NCBI GenBank assembly: GCA_030522415.1 | Contig: CM060113.1 | Span: 3,988,967 to 4,052,966, forward strand | Length of the DNA stretch: 64,000 nucleotides | Direction of reading: 5' to 3' | Source of the DNA: Channallabes apus | Taxonomy: Eukaryota > Chordata > Actinopteri > Siluriformes > Clariidae | Shown here: positions 11,712 through 23,059 of the stretch, piece by piece | Layout: every line of letters starts with the position of its first letter | Position numbering within the stretch: the stretch's first letter is position 1 | The notes under the pieces: generated by a model | Seen by the model: only the letters and a program-made list of their open reading frames with translations | Database searches by the model: none | Told to the model about the DNA's origin: nothing | Translations under genes and position numbers: made by a program

Positions 11712-13010
11712 ATGGCCGAGTTCAGAGTTAGATGCCCGTGCGATAGCTTTCTTTCCGAAGGCGATACGCACATCCTCTGTTTTGAATGTTTGGGTGAGAG
11801 CCACGCTCTCCTTGGACTTAAAGGAGAGTGTGAGCAATGTGATAATCTCCCGATGAAAGTGTTACGCGCACGCCTCGCGTTCTTTAGGGAACCACGAGCT
11901 GCGCTGCACTCTTGGGGATCTCAGGTTGATCTGGCCGAGGCACGAGAGACGGAGTCCCTCCTTACTCTCGCTCTCTCCCCAGATCACGGAAACTCTCCCT
12001 CCACTTCACGAGCACACTTCGGTGCCTCTCGTGCGTGTTCGGAAGAGATTCATTCTCCCGCTTCTGTGGAAATGGAATTAGCTACCTCAGAACGATCCTC
12101 TAGAGATGAGAAAGAGGATGAGGAGTTAATTGAAGTTATAATACATGCGTCGAACGACTACACATTGATTGGCCACAGAAGCAAGCTCACCCTAAGTGAT
12201 CTAAATTAGACGACAGGTTTCTGTCAGGTGGCCAGGAGATGGCGCCACAACGCCGCTCTCTCCCCTTTTTTGATGACCTCCACAACGAGTTGTCTCGTTC
12301 ATGGAATAAACCCTTTTCTTTCCATATCTTTGTACCATCGACTTCGTTTTACTCGAATATCGTGGATGCAAAGGCACGAGGTTATGTGATGATGCCCCAG
12401 ATTGAAGAGACGCTCGCGGTCTATCTCGCTCCTGGGACATCATCCTCACTAAAGAAGCCGACCCTTCCCTCCAAGCCGTGCAGAACTTCTTCTACCCTGG
12501 TAAGGAAGGTGTTCCAAGCAGCAGGTCAAGCCGGCGCTTCCTTGCATACCATGGCGGTTTTGCAGGCGTACCAGGCTGACCTACTGAATGATCTGAGCAC
12601 GAGAGGCAATATGAATCACGAAGCATTCATAGAATTACGCCAGGCTACTGATCTGTCCCTGCGTGCAACGAAACAGACAGCCCGTGCTATTGGCCGCTAT
12701 GGCCTCCCTGGTGTCCGCAGAGAGGCATCTGCGGCAAAATCTAACTGGCATTAAGGATAAAGATCGAGCATTCTTTCTTGATGCTCCTATCTCACCTTCA
12801 GGCCTATTTGGCGACGCGGTTAATTGGCGACGCGGTTAATACCGTCGCCACCAGATTTAGAGAGGCCAAGCTTTATGAACAGGCTTTTGGGAAATTTCTC
12901 CCACGCCGTGCCCAGGAGTCGAGGCCGTCGGCCACCCAGCCTCGACCTGATCGGAGTCTCGCCAGGTGAGAGGCGCAGAAGGAGAGCGTCAGGAGCCACG
13001 CACCCCCCCA
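11712..13010 (+). pseudogene. DIRS Gag-like protein, frameshifted
   Basis: The first frame (11712-12209) starts MAEFRVRCPCDSF and has a cysteine/histidine-rich N-terminus (CPC, CFECLGESH, CEQC) that may bind zinc. The reading frame is lost near 12190-12210 and Gag resumes in another frame at 12239-12754, with PSTSFYSNIVDA, ETLAVYLAPGTSSSL and AGQAGASLHTMAVLQAYQAD, the conserved DIRS Gag core. A second shift leads to the last piece up to about 12969 (FGKFLPRRAQ). A 16-bp direct duplication GGCGACGCGGTTAATT (12811-12842) adds a further break. The protein would assemble the particle; this copy cannot make it intact. Copies 2 and 3 carry the same core. Confidence 0.85.
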
Positions 13011-13064
13011 TAAGGACAGAGGTATGGCTCAGCGCCCCCCTCAGGCCGCCCCCAAGAGAATAGA

Positions 13065-14990
13065 TTGCCGTGTCTTCCTAACGAAGAAGAATTCCTGAGA
13101 GCGGAGCCCAGGACCGTCGGGGTGCTCCCCCCCAGGGAGGGGCATATAGTAGCATGCCCCCCCGGGCAACCCCAGAAGATCGGTGTTCAGTTTCCGCCGC
13201 CTTTGGTGTTTCGGACAACACCGGTCTCCAACAGCACGTTAGTCCTTCGGTTGGATCCTGCCACATTCCAGGACACCGAACCACTAACATCCCCTAGCCC
13301 AGTAGAAGTACTCGTACCCCTTTCGGAGAAGCTGGCAGCGTGGAAGCTACTGCCAGGCATATCTCCCTGGGTTTTAAAGACTGTAGAGAAAGGATACAGT
13401 ATCCAGTTTACATATTGCCCTCCGCATTTCAACGACGTGGTCTCCACTTACATGATACCGGAAACGGCGCATTTTCTGAGTTCCGAACTCCAGACACTAC
13501 TGCAGAAGGGAGCAATAGAACAGGTTCCTCCTCCAGATATGAAGTCAGGCTACTACAGTCGGTACTTCCTGGTCCCCAAAAAGGACGGGGGGCTGCGTCC
13601 AGTTTTGGATCTTCGCGGTTTGAACTGCTATCTCAAAAAATGCAACTTCAAAATGTTGACCATAAAAACTATTGTCTCACAAATCCAACCACAGGATTGG
13701 TTTGTAACAATAGATTTAAAGGACGCATACTTTCACATAGAAATTTTGCCACAGCACAGGAAGTTCCTGAGGTTCGCTTTTGGGGGAAAAGCCTACCAAT
13801 TTCGGGTCCTTCGATTTGGTCTAGCCCTATCACCCCGCACATACACGAATACACATACACTGCATCCGCACATGCTGGATGCAGTTCAGGCTCCCTTGAG
13901 ACTCCAGGGCATCCGCATTTTGAATTACATAGTCGACTGGCTAATCTTAGCCCAGTCTCAGCAGCTAGCACTTCGACACCGGGATGTCGTCCTAGCTCAT
14001 CTTCATTCGCTGGGTTTGAGACTCAACGCCCGAAAAGCGTTCTCTTTCTGGCACAGATGACAACATACTTGGGTGTCAGGTAGAATTCGATCGCTATGCA
14101 GGCACATCTGTCTCCTGCTCGCGTCGAATCCATAAACAATGCTCTGAAGGAAATCAGGCTATACCGAGGAGTGACTGTACATCACTTACAAAAACTGTTT
14201 AGGCCTCATGGCAGCTGCATCCACGGTGATACCTTTGGATCTCTTGCACATGAGAGATTTTCAGCTGTGGCTAAGAGCCAGGGGAGTTCACACGAGAACA
14301 AATCCCCAAAGGCGAATAAGGGTTACACGCGAAGGACTTCGTACCCTTTCTATGTGGTTCAGACCCCGGTTTCTCACCCGGTTTCTCACCCGGTTTCTCC
14401 CACTCTAGGTCCCTCTTGTCGTCGCAAAATGCTAACGACAGATGCTTCCCTTACCGGCTGGGCACGGTCTTGGATGGCCGTCCAGCCCAAGGGAGCTGAA
14501 GAGGCCACCTTTTCGCATGGCACATCAATTGCCTCGAAATAATGGCTCTATTTTTAGCTCTACAGCATTTCCTCCAGCAGCTGAGGGGCTAGCATGTCCT
14601 AGTGCGGGTGGACAGGACATCGGTAGTCTCCTACATAAATCGCTAGGGCGGCCTGCATTCGCGCCGCTTAAACCAGCTAGCGCATCAGGTTCTGCTCTGG
14701 GCTCAGGACAAGTTCCTGTCCCTCAGGGCGATCCACATTCCAGGATACAGGAACGTGGGAGCAGACTTACTGTCCAGACAAGCTGTGAATCACGGGGAAT
14801 GGAAACTCCACCCCGAAGTAGTCACTCGAATCTGGGAGAGATTCTTTACAGCAGATGTGGACCTCTTTGCCTCCCAGGAGACTGCACAATGTCCCCTCTA
14901 CTACTTTCTGACTCATGAGCTCCCCTGGCTCTGGACGCGATGGCCCATATGTGGCCCAATTTACGCCTCTATGTGTACCCTCCAGTAGCT
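13065..14990 (+). pseudogene. DIRS reverse transcriptase-RNase H, inactivated
   Basis: The frame 13065-14060 is reverse transcriptase: LVPKKDGGLRPVLDLRGLN (about residues 169-187), VTIDLKDAYFHI with the first catalytic Asp, and FRVLRFGLALSPRTYT. At residues 288-291 the active-site box reads YIVD where copy 2 has YIDD, so one metal-binding Asp is replaced by Val through a single base (T at 13933). Later parts (14096-14542, 14442-14918, 14755-14988) hold RNase H pieces in changing frames: TTDASLTGW, INCLE, GADLLSRQA and WKLHPEV. The protein would copy element RNA to DNA. It is dead here by both substitution and frameshifts. Confidence 0.9.
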
Positions 14991-15109
14991 CTGCTCCCGG
15001 GAGTCCTGGCGAGGGTCCGTCAACATGGTTTGCGCCTCTTATTGATAGCGCCCCATTGGCCGGCCTGAGTATGGTTCTCAGAACTAATATCTCTTCTCGA
15101 CGGCTAACC

Positions 15110-15932
15110 TTGGATGATTCCAGTGAGGAGGGATCGTCTATCTCAGGCGCAGGGGACAATATTTCATCCCCGGCCCGAGCTCTGGAACCTTCACGTTTGG
15201 CCCCTGAATGGGACCAATTAAGTCAAGCTGGCCTTTCAGCCAGCGTAATTGACACCATCCTAAGTGCTAGGGCTCCCTCCACTAGAAGAATTTATGCCTT
15301 CAAATGGAAGGTAGCTGGTGAATGGCAAAGCAGGTGGACCCAGTCCCCTGCCAAATCGCTTCAGTGCTGGAATTCCTGCAAGAGAAATTGTCCTCGGTCT
15401 TGTGCCTTAATACCCTCAGAACGTACGTGGTTTATTAACGCTATTTCAGCCTGCCACGTCCTGACTGAAGGGGTTACTGTGGGAAATCACAGTGGTTGAG
15501 GTCATCCACTAGAGCCACGGTCCCTTCGTGGGATTTATCTATCGTGCTTGAAGGTCTAATCGACACTCCTTTTGAACCACTAGAGTCAGCGCCCGACAAG
15601 CTTCTGACTCTCAAGATAGTTCTTCTTATGGCCATTACCTCTCTCAAGAGGATCGGAGACCTGCGTGCCTTATCAGTCTCCCCATCTTGCCTGGACTTTG
15701 CCCCTGGGCTAGTCAAGGCCATTTTGCATCCTCACCAAACTATCTACCAAAAGTTCCTTTCTCAACCATGCACCCTGTCATCCTGGAATCCTTCTGTCCT
15801 CCGCCTTTTGTAGATTCGGAGCAGGAGAAACTTCACCTATTGTGCCCAGTATGTGCTCTTCAGGCCTATGTCCACCGCACCAGCCAGTGGCGTAAGTCGG
15901 AGCAACTCTTTATATGTTATGGAGGAGGTTGA
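15110..15932 (+). pseudogene. DIRS tyrosine recombinase, C-terminal half missing
   Basis: Pieces in three frames read LAPEWDQLSQAGLSASVIDT, STRRIYAFKW (the DNA-binding N-terminal region), then LEGLIDTPFEP, MAITSLKRIGDLRALSV and LDFAPGLVKAILHPH. The Arg of KRIGDL fits the first catalytic Arg of the family. The sequence stops at SQWRKSEQLFICYGGG, directly before the right inverted repeat, so the His-x-x-Arg box, the Trp and the nucleophilic Tyr found in copy 2 are gone. It cannot recombine DNA. Confidence 0.85.
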
Positions 15933-16003
15933 CTGAGGTTATATATAGCCAAAAAATTTGGCGTGTTTGCACACATGCTTCACAACCGGCACACAAAATG
16001 GTT
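15930..16003 (-). repeat. DIRS copy 1 right inverted terminal repeat
   Basis: Reverse complement of 11479-11552. The unique right-end extension AGGGAACAGGGTTACAGCAA...CGAGACG follows to 16051 and matches the right end of copy 2. Confidence 0.9.
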
Positions 16004-16051
16004 CGCCTTTTCAGGGAACAGGGTTACAGCAAAGTAACCCGAGACGTTTCC

Positions 16052-16090
16052 TTCCAAAAACATGCAGATTAGGCTAACCAGCGTGGTCCC
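16052..16090 (+). repeat. V-SINE, right part after DIRS insertion
   Basis: CCAAAAACATGCAGATTAGGCTAACC continues the V-SINE core broken off at 11430, with a few bases of the SINE lost at the junction. Confidence 0.7.
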
Positions 16091-17480
16091 TGGCTTGTGC
16101 CCTAGGGTCGACTCATGCTCAGGTCAGAGGTTTGGGGTTTGAAGTAATTTTTGCAACTTTGTGTTCGGAGCATGCATTCAACGTTACCCTGTCGTCATGT
16201 AGGCAAAGATGTTCTGATTTTGTCATTCTAATTTTCCAAAACAAACTGATACCAGTGTTGCCAAATTACATGTCACCATAACATTTTGACAAACAAAAAT
16301 TCCTCCTGTGAAGCAGCATTACAGAAATCTCTGTGTATATTTAGATCCCTAAGGAACAAACCTCAGGCGACAGCATTGAAGAAAAACTCGCTGAGACAAA
16401 ACAAGGTGAAAAAAAAAACTTAAGAAGACAACCTCTAGAGAACTGTCTACTTCTCATCCTGTAAGGATTTCAAGTTTTACTGCACAGCTAATTAAAAGGT
16501 ACAGCATGTTTTATGGAATATCACAAAAAGCCCCGCCTCTTTTGTTCCATGTCATATAACGGGAAATGTGCATGAAAAAATTTTTCGCACCATGCCTCAT
16601 TTGTTCAGCAAACACAACTCATCACTGGCTTTTTTACTGTTTGTGATTCTGTTGTAAATACTATAAACATTTATATAATAACTAATAAACAGTCAGCTTG
16701 CGGTACATTTGGATTATAAGCCATAAAAAAGGCCTAAATAATAAAGCCATAAATCTAACAAAAAAACAGAACAAAACAAACTCTATTTTCAAGTCCTGTA
16801 TTAAAAACATACTGCTACACTGAAGTGAGAACATAATGAAGTCGTTACTGTGTTAATCAGATGTATCATTAGAATCAATGAGATATCAGGCAACTCCAGC
16901 AATTTATTTTAAAAAATCCAGTCTAATGTAATAATTATGGTTCAAAAAAAAAAAAAAAGGGAAACAGAAAAGACAATGCATAAATGGAATTGGACAAAAA
17001 GGATGTTAGACTGGGATGAGTTTTCCAGGGCAAAGATCATCATTAAATGATAGAGCGAGCATCTCATAGAACACCCTATCATTTTCTCTCCTAGTTAAAC
17101 TTGTAATGAATAAAATATGCTAGCATGGTTTTATTGTGCTCGTGATTTTTGGTCATCAGTCCTAAAATGTGTCATTTAGCTTTCCAGTTGTACTCATGCC
17201 TGTTTTATGTTAAATAAAATTAAACCATCTGTACTTATTTGCTGCATCATAAACATTTATGTTTCATTACATATCTTACTGTACTTGTACGCCTCGTATG
17301 ATAGAATTTATTATTTGTACGTACATTTGTGCTAAAACATGTTAGTTAGGTCAGTCTACCATCTAGAAATATAATTATATTCAGTGTCTATACCTATAAA
17401 TCTGAATAAAACTCCTAAAGAACTATTTCTCCAGCCTCAGAGGAACCATTAAACAAATGTTTCAACAATTTGAACCCACG

Positions 17481-17481
<1 letters not shown>

Positions 17482-17524
<43 letters not shown>

Positions 17525-17548
17525 GAGTTTGTGTGTGTGTGTGTGTGT
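17482..17548. repeat. (CT)n and (GT)n microsatellites
   Basis: About 18 CT units, a short TTTCTCTGAGTTT interruption, then about ten GT units. Confidence 0.95.
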
Positions 17549-17965
17549 TTCTTTCTTTCTTATTTTCTTAGCATTTTGAGTACAAATGACAAAGCACAAA
17601 CACACTCTGACATCTCATGTTATTTTCTTTCTATACCAGAATGACAACTCTCTTTCCACCCCCTTTTCTTCTGCATGTAATCAGCCACCGTGAGTCATAT
17701 TGTAATAAAAATTCCGTCATGTTCGTAGATGCCAGAAACCTTAATCATGATGAAGTCGAATGCAAACAAGAGCGGTAACAAAGTCTTTCTTGATTGTGAT
17801 CGAGATGAGAGGAGAAAGTTAGTTTGGATAAAATTGAGCAACGTCTTTGGCAACTGGATTGTAGAAATAGGGCTTAGTTTAAAAAACTTTCCAAAACCAA
17901 AACTCTTAGAAGCTAAGAAAGGTCAGATTTTCCTTTTGTTCCCTCAAAATATAGATTACTTTTTT

Positions 17966-17970
<5 letters not shown>

Positions 17971-18026
<56 letters not shown>
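17971..18026. repeat. (TA)n microsatellite
   Basis: About 28 TA units, uninterrupted by eye. Confidence 0.95.
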
Positions 18027-18030
<4 letters not shown>

Positions 18031-18231
18031 ATGATTTTTCTATGTATGAGTTACAATAAAGTTACAATAGTTCCAATGTACTGTGTTACAATATAATTAC
18101 AATGTGAAAATGTACGGTGTTACAATACATTTTCAATGCAAAGATGCACTATGGGTTACAATAAAGTAAAATGTACAGGGCCACAATGTACTCCGGAGTA
18201 AGGGTCCCTCAAGGGTTCCCTTTTCCTCAAG

Positions 18232-18980
18232 AATTTAATGGCATTTTGCCCCATCCATTTCACTTCTATCCTGACAAGTGTTCCAGTCCCTGCTGCAGAT
18301 AAACACCCCATAACAGGAAATTACCACCTCCATGCTGTACTGCAGGAATGGTGTTATTTGGATGGCGAGCTGTATTGGATTTCCGACAGACATATTGTTT
18401 AATGTTGTGGCCAAACAATTCAATTTTCGTCTTATCTCACCACCTGTGTGTTTTGGCAAAGCTCTGCCCTGACTGCATATTGCCTTTCTTGAGGAGTGAC
18501 TTTTTTTCTTGAAACCCTCCTTTACAAGCCATGTTTGTGAAGAATCTGTCACATTGTTGTCACATGCACACAATGTACACTCTTTATTATAAATTTCTGC
18601 AGCTGCTTCAGAGTTGCTGTAGGCCTCTCAGTAGTAGTGCTTATTGACCAGTTTCCTCCTGGCTCTTTCATCCAGTTTGGAGCAACGATCTGATCCATGT
18701 GTTGTACCAAATACCTTTCACTTCTTAATAATAGACTCAATTGTGCTTTTAGACGGTGATAAAGTCTTTCAAATGTTGTTCTATCCATCTCTTTGTCCCT
18801 GTGCACAACTTTATCCAGGAGATCTTGGCTTCAGTTGTGCTACCACGCACTGAAATGCCCCAGAACTTCATGCTGAGCTTATCAAAATAACCACAGCTGT
18901 TTATAGTTGAAAGTCAAATGGCTTTGTGTGCCATTGAAGAGGCTATTAGCTTCACTGGATTGTGTTTACTAGTCATTTCA
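18232..18980 (-). pseudogene. Tc1/mariner transposase fossil
   Basis: Minus-strand pieces keep the order of a Tc1 transposase: an N-terminal segment RPTATLKQLQKF...VHVTT near 18550-18620, then EGFKKKSH near 18490-18520, RRKLNCLATTLNNMS near 18390-18440 (where Tc1 proteins have the segment after the first catalytic Asp) and YSMEVVISCYGVFI plus MDGAKC near 18240-18340 (the GGGS-MVWGCF region in intact relatives). Stops and substitutions are frequent and the catalytic triad is not recoverable. Terminal repeats are not recognised. Confidence 0.7.
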
Positions 18981-19189
18981 GGAAGGGGTGCTCCTTTTTC
19001 AAATCAGTGATTCTGTTTTATTTTTTTTTGACATATTGGTGTTATATCTTTCACTTGGAGTAAATACAGTCTCCAAACCCAAACAAACAATTTTACAGTT
19101 TATTTAGTAATATTACAACTACAGCATTGCCTAAAGGACAACTACTGTATGAGAATAAATTATCATCATGAAGTAATGTTGGATAATCA

Positions 19190-19238
<49 letters not shown>

Positions 19239-20854
19239 ACTGTGTTTATTGGTTTGCTTGTTTTCATACAGAGATGAACAGAAATTGCTGACCACTTCGC
19301 CATGCTCATCCTAGTCCTCCTCTTTCCTCCTGTAAGGGAAAAAAAAAGCTTGAAGGGAAAATTTGGTGTCTTGAACACGGATACATACAACTGTGTAAAA
19401 TGCCGACGTGAGCACTAAGAGGATGAAATGTGAAAAAAATGTGTCTAGTGGTCAGCATTTTCTCTCGACTCCTTTTCTGTCAACAGCATTTCTTCTTCTC
19501 GGATTTTGAGTAGAAGTCGTGTGGAACTTGCGTTCTACTGTATTTGTCTGCATCCAACACACTTTTTTATTTCTCTCTTTGTGTCGGTCTACAAGGTCAG
19601 CTCTTTGTCTTGCCTTATAAAGTGGTGTCTCCGAGAGTATTGCATAACCTATATAACTGAAATTTTTTTTTAATTGGGACAAAGATAGGTTTCGACTTTA
19701 TATTAGAGCATAATAAAAATCCTCACTGTACCTGTTATCTTTTGTACCTTTTATATTCCCATGGAGCTTTAATAGAACTGTGTTTGAGCGAGACCACAGC
19801 ACTGCTCAGGGGTGTGATGATCTATCGATCTGAATCAGGGCATTGATTAAAAACACAGATTTTTATTGAATTGTTTACATTGTTTCCTTTTTTTCTCAGC
19901 AGGAATTTTTGGTGTTACTGTAGGTTGGTGATTTTTAAAGTTGTAAGGACTTTAGTGATATGATGTCAGAACAACACTGGCTGCAAAACAACTTCGGAAC
20001 CAAACTGATGATGTGAGCGCGACTCCACTACGTGCTGGCATGCTGCTGATGTAATTTGGGAGCTGAGATGCACCTTACGGTAAGATTTCTAAAAGAAAAT
20101 GAAATAGAGAGGCAACATTACAACACTAAGACATGCATGACATGAGATACACACTCTGTGTGAAGGATGTTGTTGCGTCTGTCCCATCACCGATCAGATT
20201 TTTAAACCATGTTAAAAAGGGACTATGGATTTGATCGGATGTTGTGCAAATTGATTATTAATTGTAAATAAATAAAAGTTAAAAGTTCTAACTTTCAAAA
20301 ACTGTGTTTTGTTGATGAAGGATGTCATCATAACATCATCGTTACAACTATATTACAATGTTCATCTAATCTAAGTCTTCCTGCTGGATCATCAATACGT
20401 GATTTTGTTAGAATGAATCTTGCAGTTTATCAGACACCATTAACACTGACACATTCTTGATACTGATTGATCAGAAGGTATTTGGTTTTCAGGGTAGCAG
20501 CTGTGAGTAGTGGTATCAGCTATAATTTAGTTCAAAAAGATTATAATTTCTATTGTAACAACAGAGACATGGACATGTATGGTTGAATAACTGCTTAAGT
20601 GACGTCTTGTTTCGTGGGAATTTCACGTAAACTTTATATGGATTGAAACGTATGATGTTCCATTCATGAATTCATATTTGTAAATTGTTGGACAAACCTC
20701 AGTGGCGTAAAAGAAATAACGTAAGCACATAAGAATATGCAAATCATCTATTTTGGATCGATCACATCATGATACTTTTTGATATTTTCTTATAACTGTA
20801 CAGTATAACTTATAATATAAGCACGTTTAAAGTTAAGTAAATCAGCTGACCGAG
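18981..20854. other. Non-coding DNA, nothing recognised
   Basis: No gene found. (ATT)n lies at 19191-19236 and A/T tracts elsewhere; the rest is complex sequence without recognisable repeats or protein similarity. Confidence 0.55.
19191..19236. repeat. (ATT)n microsatellite
   Basis: About 15 ATT units. Confidence 0.95.
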
Positions 20855-21060
20855 TCATTTACATTTACATTTACATTTAGGCATTTGGCAGACGCTCTTA
20901 TCCAGAGCGACTTACATTTGTATCTCATTATACATCTGAGCAGTTGAGGGTTAAGGGCCTTGCTCAAGGGCCCAACAGTGGCAACTTGGTAGTTGTGGGG
21001 TTTGAACCTGGGATCTTCCGAACCGTAGTCCAATGCCTTAACCACTGAGCTACCCCTGAC
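20855..21060 (-). mobile_element. tRNA-derived teleost SINE (minus strand)
   Basis: Read on the minus strand it starts GGGTAGCTCAGTGGTTAAGG (A box) and GGTTCAAACCCC (B box, near 20998-21009), then the body GGGCCCTTGAGCAAGGCCCT and GTCGCTCTGGATAAGAGCGT, and ends in a repeated ACATTTAC/GTAAAT tail. This is the common teleost SINE body with a split pol III promoter. A target duplication is not clear. Diverged relatives occur at 35-86, 6425-6590 and 43483-43610. Confidence 0.85.
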
Positions 21061-22344
21061 CCGAAGGTCACAGAAGTTATTCCGAGCATCCCTGGAGTTA
21101 CGGACAAGGTGACAGGCGTGTCCTCTGTGCCGTGTTATACCTCTAATTCAAATAAGATAAGATAAGGTAATTATGTGAGTCGTAAGCCAGGAGATTCTTC
21201 TCTGGCCTGGAATATTATTCGAAAGACTTCAGAGACCTAGGGCTCAATGCGAGCAGTTATGTGGAGCTTTATATTATTTATGTCCTGCATATTTTCATAA
21301 GCAGTTGATGTTTTAATCCCAGGGAGCAGAATGACAGAAAGCCTCTCCTCCAAACGCCTTCCCCAGCGGCGGCCTCTGCTCTTTTTAGTTAAATAAGTTG
21401 CAAGCATATTGATTAGAAAAACCTGAATTAGCCTTTTTGCCAAGAGCAAAGAAGAAGAAGAAGACGGAAAGACAGTTTGTTTGTGTGTGTGTAAGAGACT
21501 GACAGAGATTCAGAGAGAGAAGATCAGGAAATAAAAACTGAGATGAAAAATACAAGCTGATAAAGGAGGAAGGAAACATGCATCTGTTGTCATATCGGAG
21601 TTATATTTAGAAATATTTCCATGAAACTGTCCAGGGTTTATTGAGTGTCTGCGTGTGGCTCGGTGCAAAGAAACAGCGTCTAGGTCACGTGCAGAGCGAT
21701 GTCGTCCTACATTCCAAGACCTCAGATGCATCTCCTGTCATAAATTAGGCACAGAAAGCAGCAACATTTACATAAAACAGGGACTGTCTCTCAGAATAAC
21801 TCGCATTCTGGACGTCAGAGCCGCTGAAGAGTTGGCAGTGCCCCGCCCACCGTACCACCGCGGCGCCCCGTGTGGCAAACGACGAAGAGAAAGTCACTCA
21901 ATTAACGCTTACATTGATGTTCAAATTACAGTCATCTGTGAAATCTTTACTATTAATACAGTTATTACTATTTGGAATCATATCACCATGTGTGTGAGGA
22001 TTAAACCACATCGAGGAAAGTAATAGACAACAGGGTAGTTTAATGAAGCGTCACTCTGACCAATGTGAAGTCGTTTTATTATTTTCCAATGACAGATTTC
22101 TGGGTTTGATTTCATTTCATCAATGATAAAATAAATAATCTTTGTTTTAAATAGTTGCATTTAATGTCATTAGAATGTTAGCATTAACAAAGAGTATTTT
22201 CTTAGAGTCTGAAATGAAACAGTCACAAAAATAAAATCATGTTTACCGAGAAACCTTGAAATGTAAATTCCTCAGAAAAACTTTACTCTACTCTGACACT
22301 GGAGACTCCTTCCATAAATGTTTCAAAAAAAGATGTACACCTCT
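21061..22344. other. Non-coding; candidate conserved elements
   Basis: No coding evidence. Two stretches, 21180-21460 and 21640-21900, are complex, repeat-free and of mixed base composition, with words such as ATAAATTAGGC and CCACGTGAC-like motifs, as in conserved non-coding elements; this is a suspicion only. The 122-codon frame at 21655-22023 lies over the second stretch and shows no protein family signature. Confidence 0.4.
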
Positions 22345-22760
22345 CAGTATGTCCACTAGAGGTGGGAACCCAAGGTCACCTGTTCATTTGATTCGATTCC
22401 AATTTTTAAAATCAATTGTGATATCAATTATGAATTCGATTTGATTCTGTAGTTCATAGATTCCATGTTTGTTGTCTGATTTGTCCCAAGCAGTTGTATA
22501 TTCTTTACAAATTTTGAAGTAATAAAACTGACAAAAGTGCTGAGTAATCCCAATGTCATGTCTTTTTTCCCCACCAAGCTTCTGTTACACGTACAAACTG
22601 TCCATAAATCCCCAATGAAGAAAAAAGAGTATTTTTCAGGTGCTTAGTGAAAGTAACCAGTCAGTTTGTGTGTTTTGTTAAAGAAAAAAAAAAATCTTGA
22701 TCTTGATCTCGATCTCAAATACGGATTTATTTATTCAAAGAATCAAATCAACCAATAAAA
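22345..22760. repeat. Possible hAT-like or related MITE relic
   Basis: AGAGGTGGGAACCC followed by ATTCGATTCCAATTTTT and ATTCGATTTGATTC words resembles a widespread fish non-autonomous DNA element. Only one end is suggested and the other border is unknown. At 22570-22625 there is also a partial copy of the right arm of the fold-back at 22899-23059 (ACAAACTGTCCATAAA). Confidence 0.3.
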
Positions 22761-22898
22761 TATAGATTAAAATACAGATCTTGTAATCTTGTAATGAAGA
22801 ACTATCTTCTTCTTTTTGCTTTCAGCAGTCGGAAACTGGAAAGTTGTGTAAAGGTCAACTGTAGGTCACTTGCTCTTGCAGTTCACGACATTCTTGCT

Positions 22899-23059
22899 CT
22901 TCTTTGTCTTTGGGAGTTCATAGTCAGTTTGTGCGTTACTTCCACTCGCCTGGAGTGAGGAACAGAAGTTATTTCTTTCCTCAATCTTCTGTTACTCACT
23001 CCGCTCCAGTTGGTGGCAGTAACGCACAAACTGTCCATAAACTCCCAAAGAAGAAGAAG
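22899..23059. repeat. Fold-back element with 70-bp arms
   Basis: The left arm 22899-22968 and right arm 22986-23059 are inverse complements at roughly 85% by eye, around a 17-base loop. Shared core: CAGTTTGTGCGTTAC versus GTAACGCACAAACTG, plus CTTTGGGAGTT versus AACTCCCAAAG. The right arm ends AAGAAGAAGAAG, and a related GTAGGTGGCAGTATGCAC... AAGAAGAAAAG motif is at about 54290-54345. The sequence resembles small fold-back MITEs of fish. Confidence 0.75.

Larger units (their letters stand above)
11431..16051 (+). mobile_element. DIRS retrotransposon copy 1, defective
   Basis: DIRS elements use a tyrosine recombinase instead of a DDE integrase and have inverted ends. Here 11479-11552 is the inverse complement of 15930-16003 with few differences, and the left start GTTCCC and right end GACGTTTCC resemble those of copy 2. 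The internal order is Gag-like, reverse transcriptase, RNase H, tyrosine recombinase, all on the plus strand. Each is broken by frameshifts, and the recombinase 3' part plus the internal complementary region seen in copy 2 are missing between about 15930 and the right inverted repeat. There is no target duplication, as expected for the group. Confidence 0.9.
16091..18231. other. Non-coding DNA with microsatellites
   Basis: No gene seen. It includes an A run near 16946, (CT)n at 17482-17517, (GT)n at 17528-17548 and (TA)n at 17971-18026. From 18045 to 18190 a loose repetition of GTTACAATA and AATGTAC words suggests a decayed short tandem repeat. The 101-codon frame at 17729-18034 ends in the TA array and shows no family signature. 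Confidence 0.6.

Noticed and set aside
11712..12209. Host zinc-finger protein
   Set aside because: The same sequence type recurs in DIRS copy 3 at the same distance from the left terminal repeat, so it is Gag.
13340..14083. 247-codon frame overlapping the DIRS reverse transcriptase
   Set aside because: A shadow frame of the RT; its residues show no domain, while the frame at 13065-14060 holds the RT blocks.
21655..22023. 122-codon plus-strand frame as a gene
   Set aside because: No signal, domain or splice context and no recognisable similarity. Non-coding conservation is the more likely cause of its complexity.
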